Shown here piece by piece: positions 36,946 to 47,378 of a stretch of 64,000 nucleotides of DNA. The stretch spans positions 9,644,817-9,708,816 of the forward strand of contig OX365957.1 of NCBI GenBank assembly GCA_947247005.1, in the 5' to 3' direction. Positions within the stretch are counted from its first letter, which is position 1. Every line of letters starts with the position of its first letter. The position numbers and the translations under genes were made by a program. Under the pieces are notes generated by a model, which worked only from the letters and a program-made list of their open reading frames with translations, ran no database searches and had not been told where the DNA came from. The stretch is from Spisula solida (lineage: Eukaryota; Mollusca; Bivalvia; Venerida; Mactridae).

Positions 36946-37885
36946 TTATTTTCTGGTTTACAAATTTTTTTTGAAAAAGGTCCACCGGCCGGTTGAAAAA
37001 AAAATACCCCACCACCTAATTTCGTTGCGAATTTTACCCTACAGCCATAACCTCAGTATTTAAGACATTTATAACATGCACCACTGTATCTACTTAAAAA
37101 TTCGCGACAGAAGTAGAAACATATTTGTACGATCCATAGCAACGGCGTTACGTATACGTGGACCATAGCAAGGTATACAACGGCAGTCCATGTGCGTACT
37201 CTAGGAATGAGAAAAACGTGAAGTATTTGTGAAACGCGTGTAGGTTATGCAATAAATTATGAAAACATAACTTATATGGTCAATAGCGAGATATAGCGGA
37301 TAAAAACACCGCAACTATAAAATATCATGCCCTTACTGGTTTTCCGATCAAAGACAGTCGTACCGACATTATAACTTCAGAAGTCACCGACAATCATTAC
37401 ATCATAGAAATGCCGCCGCTAAATATCAAACGTTGTCGACTTATGTCGGGCAATCAAAAGAAACTGTAGGAGAACCGACATCAAAGAAATCATAGCCGAA
37501 CTTATGCACATTGGAATTTTGATTGATCTACATGCTCGAGTATTTATTAGCAGGCTTTGACACAATTAATAGAAACATATCAACACATCGCTAATTTAAA
37601 TTTAAGAGACTTCACGCTTTAGACGTCTGTTTAATCGGTGTTATTGGAATAATTCATGATTGATAAAATATATACATGTTATGTAACAATAATGGATTAA
37701 TATTTAAGGTAATTATGAATTTGTCCCGTCTTTGCAAAACATACATGTGCATGTTAAATTTCGCGTCAATTAGATCTGGCATCGAAGTGATCCAACGTAA
37801 GATATTAGTTTATTACAGTGCTCCAGCTAGGATTTGAAAAGGGCAGGGTGCAACTTTTTGAAAAGGGCACTTTGTGGGAGGGGGT

Positions 37886-37942
37886 GGGGGAGGACCCCAG
37901 TCCCCCACCCTTAAGGCGGGTGGGGGATTGGGGTCCTCTCCC
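37886..37942. repeat. GC-rich 25-bp inverted repeat
   Basis: GGGGGAGGACCCCAGTCCCC and ACCC (to 37910) pair with GGGTGGGGGATTGGGGTCCT and CTCCC (from 37918) around a 7-base loop, with about two to three mismatches. This gives a very stable hairpin in AT-rich DNA. It lies near the left edge of the sequence inserted in copy B. Confidence 0.8.
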
Positions 37943-38049
37943 AAGAAAATTTTGAAGTTTTAAAGCCTGCTTATGGCATCTCCTGTGTTTCCTGACAGAA
38001 ATTGTGATGTTTCTCAAGTAAGCAAATAAACCTTTTCATTAAAAGGTAA

Positions 38050-38875
38050 AAAGTATTTTGTACAAAATGAAGTAAATATCACAAAACATGTCATTTAAAC
38101 ATACATACTAAGTATGCACTATGCCAAATTATTGATCTACTTGTATATATAATCAACACTTATATAATCAACTCTGATAGTTCTTTTAATTCACAAACAT
38201 CATAGTACTAGTAGTTAATGTTTATTCTTTTGACATCATTCATTAACTGTTTAATTGTACCACAAAGGTTTATCAAAAACGTGTGTGATTGTACGATGTA
38301 CAACATAAAAAAATACGATTTTCTCATAAAATTTCTCCTACACTACGCGTATGTGCGGTGCCCGAGTTTTATCAGTAACCGAAAACGAAAGTAATTTCCG
38401 TGAGATCTCGTATCATGGAATCACAGATTTAAAGAAGGGAATAAAATAAGTATGCCAAAAAGGTTTTTAGATCCTACTTAATGAGATCGAGATTCGGCAA
38501 ACTTGCGCGTAAGGCAATTAATTGACGTGGGAAATCCCGTGAATCTTCATAGATTTCTATCTAAAAGTTTCTACATTGATCTGTAGTTGATATCTCTGTA
38601 GTATTGTGTTAAGGAAATAAGACTTTTCATGGCAAATGATTTATAATCTAACATCATTTTTGAAGGATTGAACGAGATTGAAAATTGTCCAACTTTAGAA
38701 CTTACACGAGAATTGTCAACGCTGGCGGACCTTGATTATCTGAATCTCGTCAAAATCCACAATAACTTTCAATTGGTTAATACATCGTCAGACTTTAAAG
38801 GCGCGATTAAATTCATTAAGATTAATTTTAACATCATCCAAAAATATAACATGTTCACTGTAATGATTTACAGTA
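38050..38875. other. No gene seen
   Basis: Unassigned sequence between the GC-rich palindrome and the Tigger-like element. The open frame that starts at 38668 runs into the element's terminal repeats, so it is not credible as a gene. Confidence 0.5.
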
Positions 38876-39465
38876 CAGTAAAGTTCCACCTAACGACCGG
38901 TCTGATAATGCGACCGTCCCGCTATTACGACCGATTTTTAAAAGAACCAAATAATTTTGTTCTATATTCAATTGAATTAAGGTCCTCTAATGCGACCGGT
39001 CCGCTATTACGTATTACGACCAATTTAACCAGTCCCATTGTGTCAATTCCCACTGTGTTTGGTCTCGTTAATACGACCAATTATGTGTCATGTATACTTT
39101 TGTGTAAACAACTTTATTCACACCTACGCGTATCTCCGGGGCGCTTGAAAATCATCTTGCACCTTGATCAAGGTCGCGGGGCGCTTGAATTACAGTCAGG
39201 AGGGTAACATACCAGCTCAGCAAGAGATCGAAGACGCCGTATTGAAACTTGTGTGTTCATTTATGACAGCCAATTAAATGTCAATTAGATTATATAAACA
39301 ATCGATAATTGCTTGGGGCAGCATGCATGACTGGCAAACAAGCAGATTAACCAATTTAAGACACTGATTAGCATCAATTAAATGTCACTAAAGTTGTGAA
39401 AAACTTGTTGAATTTGCCGATGATAATAATAAATTCACCATATCGACATTACAACTTAAAACCCG

Positions 39466-39800
39466 TTTTCCGGGATTACGGAATTATTTGAGCGACAATG
39501 TGCGAGATATTCCGAATGTACGTCAGGGGGGGAAACGGATATAGCGTATAGAGCAACTAGGTACAAAAATCGCGATTATTTAAGCCAAATGATAAGAATT
39601 TGTAAAAAGTCTTACTAGAAAACAATGACAACACAATTTTACGACCTCGCTGATAATATTTTCGCCTAAATGATATGTTTAACTTGAAAAATGCGTATTT
39701 TTTATCGACATCGGTATCGAGCCACGGAAGCGGCCGTGTATAATAAAATGCAATATTTCAAATATAAAGCATTTTTTAGGATAATTCTTGCTAAAGTTTA
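39466..39800. repeat. Inverted copy of the repeat at 16602-16880
   Basis: Carries the complements of the segments listed for 16602-16880 in reverse order, for example GGATAATTCTTGCTAAAGTT at 39779. The two copies differ in the middle. Confidence 0.72.
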
Positions 39801-39900
39801 AAAACAAAGATGTTTAATGATAATATGTAATAATTATTTTAAATGTTTTCATGTTTAAACGTTGAAAAAAGAATAATTATATACACGCCCGCTATACCGC

Positions 39901-40137
39901 TTATTGCTCGCTAACCCCCTGATCGTGATATTTCGGTTCCGGAAAAACGGGTTTTATTGAGTAATGTCGATATCCAATCGGAACGGTCGGTTCGGCATTT
40001 ATCGCTTCCTGACGTCGCCAGATAAAATACAGCAGAATTGTACGAGGTGCTCCGAATGGTCGATATCGTGAATTGTCTTCCACTACGGTATGGTTTAAAG
40101 TCAGGTACGATACGGCGTCACGGAATTTCGTTACCAA
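39901..40137 (-). other. Unidentified 78-codon open frame, minus strand
   Basis: An open frame from an ATG at 40137 to a stop at 39901, in a segment richer in CpG than its neighbours, encodes a mixed-composition peptide including RYRPFGAPRTILLYFIWRRQ and PVFPEPKYHDQG. It has no signal peptide, membrane segment or domain I recognise, and no clear splice signals. It could be an exon, a transposon gene remnant or chance. Confidence 0.2.
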
Positions 40138-40596
40138 CGTAGATCTTTCAGAAATTTGTTAATAATGAAGAGCATTAGGCCGAACTTAAAATATTCTTGG
40201 TTTCCCCATCCCGACCCTAGCAAATTTAGAATGGGTAGGTAGGTAGGGTAAACATTTTTTTTTTGATTTTTTTCAGTAAAATAGTTATTGGTTAAGACAT
40301 ACAAATAATGAAATTTAGAATTAACTCTAAGGTGAAGACCAACAGTCTTAAATTTTGGTAAGAAAGAAGCCAGTAAACAAAAAATATAATTTTCACTTCT
40401 AATTTTTAATAAAAAAATTTTTATTTCAATTTGGGCAATAAAATATTTTGGGTAGGGCCCTTTTTAACCGGGTAGGTAGGGGATGGGGAAACAAACAATA
40501 TTTTATTTTAAGCCTTAATGTAGTTTATATTAATCAATAAATCATTCCTTAAATATATTTTGGGTCAAATCATAACAAAGAAGTCACCATTTTATT

Positions 40597-41745
40597 AGCT
40601 CACCTGTCTCAAAGTGACAGAGTGAGCTTTTGTGATCACTCTTCGTCCGTCGTCCGTCCGTCCGTCCGTCCGTCCGTCCGTCCGTCCGTCTGTCCGTCCG
40701 TCAACAATTGGGTTGTGTCCTCTCTAGAGGTCACAATTTTGGCCTAATCTTTATGAAACTTGGTCACAATGATCATCTCAACAAAATCAAGGTCAAGTTC
40801 GATATTGGGTCATCTGAGGTCAAAAACTAGGTCACTAGGTCAAAATATAGAAAAACCTTGTGTAGTCACCAGAGGTTACAATTTCAACTTAATTTTAATG
40901 AAACTTTGTCACAATGATCATGTCAACAAAATCTAGGTCCAGTGCGATTTTGGGTCATCTGGGATCAAAAACAAGGTCACAATGTCAACTATAAAAATCA
41001 CAATTTCAACCGACATTTTCCTGAGGGCCGTGGGTTCAACCCCCACTGGAACCATAATTTTTTTTTTTTTTTTTTTTTTTTTTTGACTGTTTAGGTATTG
41101 TTTTGTCTTTATAGCATGTATTTGTACAGTAATATGGAAAAAATATTTTGTTTAAATTATAGGTCAAATCATAGAAAAACCTTGTGTAGTCACCAGAGGT
41201 TACAATTTCATTTTAATCTTAACGAAACTTTGTCACAATGATCATGTCAACAAAATCTAGGCCAAGTTCGATTTTGGGTCATCTGGGGTCAAAAACAAGG
41301 TCACAATGTCAATTGACATTTTCCTGAGGGTCGTGGGTTCAAACCCCACTGGAACCATAATTTTTATTTTTTTAAGTATTTAGGTATTGTTTTGTCTTTA
41401 TACCATTTATTTGTACAGTTATATGGAGGAAAATAATTTTTTTCCAATATATTTTGTTTAAATTATAGGTCAGATCATAGAAAAACTGTGTAGTCACTAG
41501 AGGTCACAATTTCGACTTAATCTTTATGAAATTTGGTCCTAATGATCATCTCAACACAATCTAGTATAAGTTTGATATTAATTAAGTCATCTGGGGTCAA
41601 AAGCTAGGTAACATGGTCAAATCATAAACTTGCAATAGAGGCTGAATTTCCTTAAATCTTATTCAGAAAATGTGTAGGGTCACCATAGGTGTGTGCATGC
41701 ACTAGTACGACAGGTGAGCGACCTAGGGCCCTTTGGGCCCTCTTG
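40597..41745 (+). mobile_element. Hairpin-ended repeat, family a, with an internal duplication
   Basis: A 5' hairpin (AGCTCACCTGTCTCAAAG, GTGACAGAGTGAGCT), a long GTCCGTC run and an intact 3' hairpin AGGGCCCTTTGGGCCCT with CTTGT. The interior departs from the usual 145-bp array: a block of about 310 bp is duplicated (40845-41168 and 41169-41475). Each copy contains GTGGGTTCAACCCCCACTGG or a near match, like a tRNA T-arm, followed by a T-run; the first run is 27 T long. Confidence 0.8.
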
Positions 41746-41884
41746 TTCTCAAGAACGATTCAAATCACGGTCTGTTATTGTAACTTGCATAGTATTCGGA
41801 TAACTTAAAAATTCGGATAAATTGTGCTTCAGAGAATATAAGCATTATTGCTGCCTAATTATGCAGTTTTAATTAATATATATA

Positions 41885-42535
41885 CAGTCAACTCTCGTTA
41901 TCTCGAACTCGCTTATATCAAATTTTCCGTTATGTCGAAGTTTTTTTCAAGTCCCGATTTTTCTCCTTCTTTGTCTATATGAAATCTCGAGACCCATCTC
42001 GAAGTTTCGGCTCGAATTCAGCTCGAATTTTTCGTTATGTCGAATTATTTTTTGGTCCCGATTAACCAATTTGCACTTTGAATCTATTGTTCATCTCGAA
42101 GTCGGGTCAAAGTCTGATCGTATTCGACTAGCGTCGAATGTTTTTCACACTTCGCCAGTCTGAAATCTTCGATTTACCTGTAATTTTTGCGCCTTCCATT
42201 GTTTAACAAATATTTGTTTGCAACACTTTGCGCAAACATGTCATAAAGCTTCTGGTTACGTACTAACATTAATAAACATGTCATCTCGAACAATTGTTTG
42301 TAAAAATAATAATTAAAATAAAATGCATTTTCTCGAGGAGGAATAAATGTACATAAATTTCACAACAATCAATTCTCACGAATATGTCGTTCTTACGACC
42401 GTAACAATATGGCGACGTAAAATGACAGAAACTGGAAAACTTGCAACTTCGATGCCGAAAATTCTATCTCGAATGTTCGTTATGTCGAAGTAATTTCCAC
42501 GGTCCCGTGAAATTCGAGATAACGAGAGTTGACTG
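41885..42535. mobile_element. Tigger-type MITE, 651 bp
   Basis: The ends CAGTCAACTCTCGTTATCTC and GAGATAACGAGAGTTGACTG are perfect inverted repeats over 20 bases, each flanked by TA. TCGAATTTTTCGTTATGTCG-type repeats recur inside. No transposase is encoded. The end sequence is of the Tigger/pogo type. Confidence 0.9.
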
Positions 42536-42574
42536 TATTGAATTAATTAAATGTGTATGCTGTACATTGTTTTT

Positions 42575-43806
42575 AGCTCACCTGTCACAAAGTGACAGAG
42601 TGAGCTTTTGTGATCACTCTTCGTCCGTCGTCCGTCGTCCGTCCGTCCGTCGTCCGTCAACAATTGGCTTGTGTAGACACTAGAGGTCACAATTTTAGCC
42701 TAATCCTTATGAAACTTGGTCACAATGATCATCTCAACAAAATCTAGGCCAAGTTCGATATTGGGTCATATAGGGTCAAAAACTAGGTCACTAGGTCAAA
42801 TTATAGAAAAACCTTGTGTAGTCACTAGAGGTCACAATTTTGACTTAATATTTATGAAACTTGGTCACAATGATCATCCTAACAAAATCTAGGTCAAGTT
42901 CGATATTGGGTCTCCGGGGTCAAAAACTAGGTCACAAGGTCAAATCATAGAAAAACCTTGTGTAGTCACTAGAGGTCAAAATTTTGAATTAATCTTTATG
43001 AAACTTGGTCACAATGATCATCTCAACAAAATCTAGGTCAAGTTCGATATTGGGTCATCCGGGGTCAAAAACTAGGTCACAAGGTCAAATCATAGAAAAA
43101 CCTTGTGTAGTCACTAGAGGTCACAATTTTGACTTAATATTTATGAAACTTGGTCACAATGATCATCTCAACAAAATCTAGGTCAGGTTTGATATTGGGT
43201 CATCCGGGGTCAAAAACTAGGTCACAAGGTCCAATCATAGAAAAACCTTGTGTAGTCACTAGAGGTCAAAATTTTGACTTAATATTTATGAAACTTGGTC
43301 ACAATGATCATCTCAACAAAATCTAGGTCAAGTTCGATATTGGGTCATCCGGGGTCAAAAACTAGGTCACAAGGTCAAATCATAGAAAAACCTTGTGTAG
43401 TCACTAGAGGTCACAATTTTGGCTTAATCTTTATGAAACTTGGTCACAATGATCATCTCAACAAAATCTAGGTCAGGTTTTATATTGGGTCATCCGGGGT
43501 CAAAAACTAGGTCACAAGGTCAAATCATAGAAAAACCTTGTGTAGTCACTAGAGGTCACAGTTTTAGCATAATCTTTACGAAACTTGGTCACAATGATCA
43601 ACACAACAAAATGCAGGTCAAATTCGATATTGGGTCATCTGGGGTCAAAAAGTAGGTCATTAGGTCAATCATATAAAAACCTTGTGTAGTCACAAGACAT
43701 CACAATATTGGCCTAATCTGTACAAAACTTGGTCACAATGACCACCTCAACAAAATCTAGGTCAAGTTCGACAGGTGAGCGACCTAGGGCCCTTTGAGCC
43801 CTCTTG
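42575..43806 (+). mobile_element. Hairpin-ended repeat, family a
   Basis: Complete: 5' hairpin with no mismatch in either stem, GTCCGTCG run, about seven 145-bp units that are very alike, and the 3' end GACAGGTGAGCGACCT with AGGGCCCTTTGAGCCCT (one mismatch) and CTTGT. High similarity between units suggests recent array expansion. Confidence 0.85.
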
Positions 43807-44641
43807 TTGTTTTTATTATATTTATACAATGTTCACCAGACCAGTATATAACAACCAGTACTAGCTTCTTCAAGATACATACACACAGACTCGCTATTAA
43901 GACCGACTCGCTATTAAGACCACTTTTTGTCAGAACGGTTGGTGGTCTTAATAGCGGAACTTTACTGTACTACGCCCAAGTCTCTACACGCGCGAGTTTT
44001 ACATATGACGTCACTGTGTAACTGACTTGAGTTAACATGTTTCTCTCATAAATACATCGGTCTGCAATCAAATAATCATGATAATCTAATCAAGCTGGAT
44101 ATATATGAGGATGTCAATTTGTCTCAATTCTGGGACATATGCCCAATATTCGTCCCAGCTCAATTCAAGGTCGTCAGTAACTGTGGTCCTGCCCGATTGT
44201 CGAACGATGCTTTTTGCTATCTCAGGTATCAAGAACTCGTAGTCTGGAACAATATTATGAATAAATTAAAATCTTCGCACAAAATACGCAAACCTATGCA
44301 CGCAGAGAACTAAATTAAATTACATGTACAATTTGGTCGATGTTTATGTTATATGACGTCATCCGTCTATTTACGGAAAATAGAGTCAAGCTTTTCGAAA
44401 ATGAGGCAGCCTAGTTCACGTGAGGTCATGGTACTTTAATTTGAAACGTTTTCAATACGATAACTGTGCTTGTTTTGACGGTAGCTTAATTATTTGATCA
44501 TTTTTACACTGAGAATTATCGATCTTTTGACGATTCGTGCCATCGGCAAAAATAAAAAAGTGAAATTCGATTTTTTTTTCCACTTTCATTAAAAATACGG
44601 TCGCCGGTTTTGTAAACCGTAAAATTAAAAAGTCCTAGCCT

Positions 44642-44710
44642 TAAGAGGCTACAGTTTTATATATAAAAATATCATGAGCAAGGGGATTCAGGTGAGCGAT
44701 TCAGGGCCAT
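44642..44710 (+). mobile_element. 3' end of family b
   Basis: ATATCATGAGCAAGGGGATT leads to CAGGTGAGCGATTC, the hairpin AGGGCCATCATGGCCCT and CTTGTTT. The same end occurs at 49420-49478. It lies immediately after copy B and so probably belongs to an element broken by that insertion. Confidence 0.75.
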
Positions 44711-45220
44711 CATGGCCCTCTTGTTTCGTAGTCTTATTTGTTTTGTCTCAAAATGGTCAGGTCTCAATGCAGCTCAATGTCCAAGTAAATCTAATTTTCA
44801 ATGAGACTTTGCTATGCAAACCACTCATGCAATTTAAAACATGTGTAAATATGTTGTTTATCACATCTCAGGTCTGACTTGTGTTCTGCAGGTTAAATAC
44901 AACCATGCTGTAATTCTGCAAGTGCCTAATTACAGTATTTAGGTGTTTATTGTCAAAAGAAAATATCAAATGATATATCGAATATCGATCATTTAGTATT
45001 GATACAAATATCGTATCGATCATTCTAACTGATACGCAGCCCTACTGTTTGGTGCTGTCTGGCAGCCAGAGGCTAGATCTATATTCTCTGTGGAGCAAAC
45101 AAATTCCTTAGTCCTTTTTTCCCTCAATCAGATTATCCAAAAACCTGATGGGAAATCCCCGCTGGATGCAGTGAATTTGTTCATATTACATACAGTATAT
45201 CTTGATAATAGATTTATATG
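44711..45220. other. No gene; possible hAT end fragment
   Basis: ATCGATCATTCTAACTGATA and CGCAGCCCTA near 45030 resemble a hAT MITE right end. The rest is unassigned. Confidence 0.4.
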
Positions 45221-45952
45221 ATTGTGTAAACAAAGACCATAATGTGAGTTATCTGCCCTTACTACTCTGTAAAATGTGTACCACATTGTGTAAACAAAGT
45301 CTATAATGTGAGTTATCTGCCCTTACTACTCTGTAAAACATGTACCACACTGTGTAAACAGAGTCTATAATGTGAGTTATCTGCCCTTACTACTCTGTAA
45401 AACATGTACCACACTGTGTAAACAGAGTCTATAATGTGAGTTATCTGCCCTTACTACTCTGTAAAACATGTACCACATTGTGTAAACAGAGTCTATAATG
45501 TGAGTTATCTGCCCTTACTACTCTGTAAAACATGTACCACATTGTGTAAACAGAGTCTATAATGTGAGTTATCTGCCCTTACTACTCTGTAAAACATGTA
45601 CCACATTGTGTAAACAAAGTCTATAATGTGAGTTATCTGCCCTTACTACTCTGTAGAACGTGTACCACATTGTGTAAACAAAGTCCATAATGTGAGTTAT
45701 CTGCCCTTACTACTCTGTAGAACGTGTACCACATTGTGTAAACAAAGTCCATAATGTGAGTTATCTGCCCTTACTACTCTGTAGAACGTGTACCACTTTG
45801 TGTAAACAAAGTCTATAATGTGAGTTATCTGCCCTTACTACTCTGTAAAACGTGTACCACACTGTGTAAACAAAGTCTATAATGTGAGTTATCTGCCCTT
45901 ACTACTCTGTAGAACATGTACCACATTGTGTAAACAAAGTCTATATAATACC
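45221..45952 (+). repeat. 64-bp minisatellite, 11 copies, with splice-acceptor-like motif
   Basis: Starts every 64 bp from 45237 (45301, 45365, 45429 and so on to 45941). Each unit has ATAATGTGAGTTATCTGCCC, TTACTACTCTGTAAAAC and GTACCACATTGTGTAAAC. In the copies near 45654, 45718, 45782 and 45911 the pyrimidine-rich CTGCCCTTACTACTCTG is followed by TAG rather than TAA, which makes a good 3' splice site. The last of these (exon start 45913) is in the phase needed by the receptor and stays open into the 57-bp array. Confidence 0.88.
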
Positions 45953-45953
45953 A

Positions 45954-46936
45954 TGTATTGATGGTTTATTTGTTGATGGTGATAGATACAGTAAGACAGT
46001 TTGTGAAGCATGTATTGATGGTTTATTTGTTGAAGGTGATAGATACAGTAAGACAGTTTGTGAAGCATGTATTGATGGTTTATTTGTTGTAGGTGATAGA
46101 TACAGTAAGACAGATTGTGAAGCATGTATTGATGGTTTATTTGTTGAAGGTGATAGATACAGTAAGACAGTTTGTGAAGCATGTATTGATGGTTTATTTG
46201 TTGAAGGTGATAGATACAGTAAGACAGTTTGTGAAGCATGTATTGATGGTTTATTTGTTGAAGGTGATAGATACAGTAAGACAGTTTGTGAAGCATGTAT
46301 TGATGGTTTATTTGTTGAAGGTGATAGATACAGTAAGACAGTTTGTGAAGCATGTATTGATGGTTTATTTGTTGAAGGTGATAGATACAGTAAGACAGTT
46401 TGTGAAGCATGTATTGATGGTTTATTTGTTGAAGGTGATAGATACAGTAAGACAGTTTGTGAAGCATGTATTGATGGTTTATTTGTTGTAGGTGATAGAT
46501 ACAGTAAGACAGATTGTGAAGCATGTATTGATGGTTTATTTGTTGAAGGTGATAGATACAGTAAGACAGTTTTTGAAGCATGTATTGATGGTTTATTTGT
46601 TGAAGGTGAAAGATACAGTAAGACAGTTTGTGAAGCATGTATTGATGGTTTATTTGTTGAAGGTGATAGATACAGTAAGACAGATTGTGAAGCATGTATT
46701 GATGGTTTATTTGTTGTAGGTGATAGATACAGTAAGACAGTTTGTAAAGCATGTATTGATGGTTTATTTGTTGTAGGTGATAGATACAGTAAGACAGATT
46801 GTGAAGCATGTATTGATGGTTTATTTGTTGTAGGTGATAGATACAGTAAGACAGTTTGTAAAGCATGTATTGATGGTTTATTTGTTGTAGGTGATAGATA
46901 CAGTAAGACAGATTGTGAAGCATGTATTGATGGACA
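45954..46936 (+). repeat. 57-bp minisatellite across a receptor splice junction, 17 units
   Basis: Units start at 45954 and every 57 bp to 46866, followed by the start of an eighteenth (46923) that continues as unique exon. Each unit is TGTATTGATGG, then TTTATTTGTTG with TAG or AAG, then GTGATAGATACAGTAAGACA and GTTTGTGAAGCA. In the receptor frame it encodes CIDGLFVEGDRYSKTVCEA. The last unit holds the acceptor for 46891. TAG-type acceptors also occur before 46093, 46492, 46720, 46777 and 46834; most others have AAG, and the first has no AG. The frame has no stop from 45888 to the exon end. Confidence 0.93.
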
Positions 46937-47073
46937 TTTCTCTAATGTTACATCGTATGATGAGCCGTGTATGAATTGCTCTACATGTGGATCAGACGAG
47001 GTTGTACATACAGCGTGCACATCACACAATAACACAGTCTGTGTTCCAGCCAAACAGAAAGGCAAGGAAGAAG
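46891..47073 (+). CDS. TNF receptor superfamily member, third cysteine-rich domain exon
   Basis: With the acceptor TTTATTTGTTGTAG at 46890 the exon continues the phase-1 codon of the start exon, giving KGDRYSKTDCEACIDGHFS and then CMNCSTCGSDEVVHTAC and HNNTVCVPAKQKG. This completes a CRD of the form found in TNF receptors (C-x2-C, FS, C-x2-C-x2-C, C). Sites NVT, NCS and NNT are possible N-glycosylation positions. The donor is AAG before GTATCA at 47074, phase 1; read-through meets a TAG 15 bases later. The exon start is uncertain: the frame stays open upstream through the whole 57-bp array, so earlier acceptors would add whole 19-residue blocks, up to about 300 residues. Confidence 0.85.
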
Positions 47074-47378
47074 GTATCATACAGTACTAGTCCATAATTC
47101 CTTAAATATTTTCTTTTTGCAGATTTTAACCTTGCCATATAGTTTTAAAGTATTTAATCTTCTCAACTGGTCATACAGAATCGACACCTTCTGAGATTGG
47201 AACATTTAATTTCTTTCATTCGAGATGAATCTGATAACCACTCTATTATGAAAAATGTTTCACCTTGTACTACTGAGTGCTTCCTGTTGGCTACATAGCG
47301 CTATTAATGGAAGCCAGTGCTATCTAGCGCTCAGTAGCACTTTAGTTAGGCAACAGACTCCATAATGTCAGTCTTTTT
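47074..47378 (+). other. Intron sequence, nothing else seen
   Basis: Apart from palindromic AGCGCT/AGTGCT motifs at 47270-47335 (for example CATAGCGCTATT), the stretch holds nothing I can assign. Confidence 0.5.

Larger units (their letters stand above)
38876..43968. mobile_element. Tigger-like (pogo group) DNA element, 5.1 kb, nested
   Basis: The left end CAGTAAAGTTCCACCTAACG and right end CGGAACTTTACTG are inverted repeats, each flanked by TA. Sub-terminal copies of the GACC/TATTACGACC motif follow on both sides, as in Tigger elements. No transposase is recognisable. Nested inside are a repeat with an inverted copy elsewhere (39466-39800), two family a elements (40597-41745 and 42575-43806) and a MITE (41885-42535). 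Confidence 0.75.
36946..44641 (-). mobile_element. DNA transposon copy B, split by an insertion
   Basis: Inverted copy of 30184-33563 in two parts: 36946-37804, matching the right half of copy A, and about 44051-44641, matching its left half. The end at 44641 (complement AGGCTAGGACTTTTTAATTT) mirrors the start of copy A. Copy A has continuous sequence across the break (complement of GATCGATGAATTTATCTTAC near 32136). The intervening 6.2 kb holds a GC-rich palindrome and the Tigger-like element at 38876-43968. Confidence 0.72.

Noticed and set aside
38668..39207. 179-codon frame as a gene
   Set aside because: It runs through the terminal repeats of the Tigger-like element, and the peptide follows the GACC/TATTACGACC repeats.
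45889..47080. Long minus-strand open frames of 344 and 379 codons over the 57-bp array
   Set aside because: They arise because the 57-bp unit is a multiple of three and lacks stops in several frames. The plus-strand frame matches the receptor cysteine-rich domain and has splice signals; the minus frames have neither.
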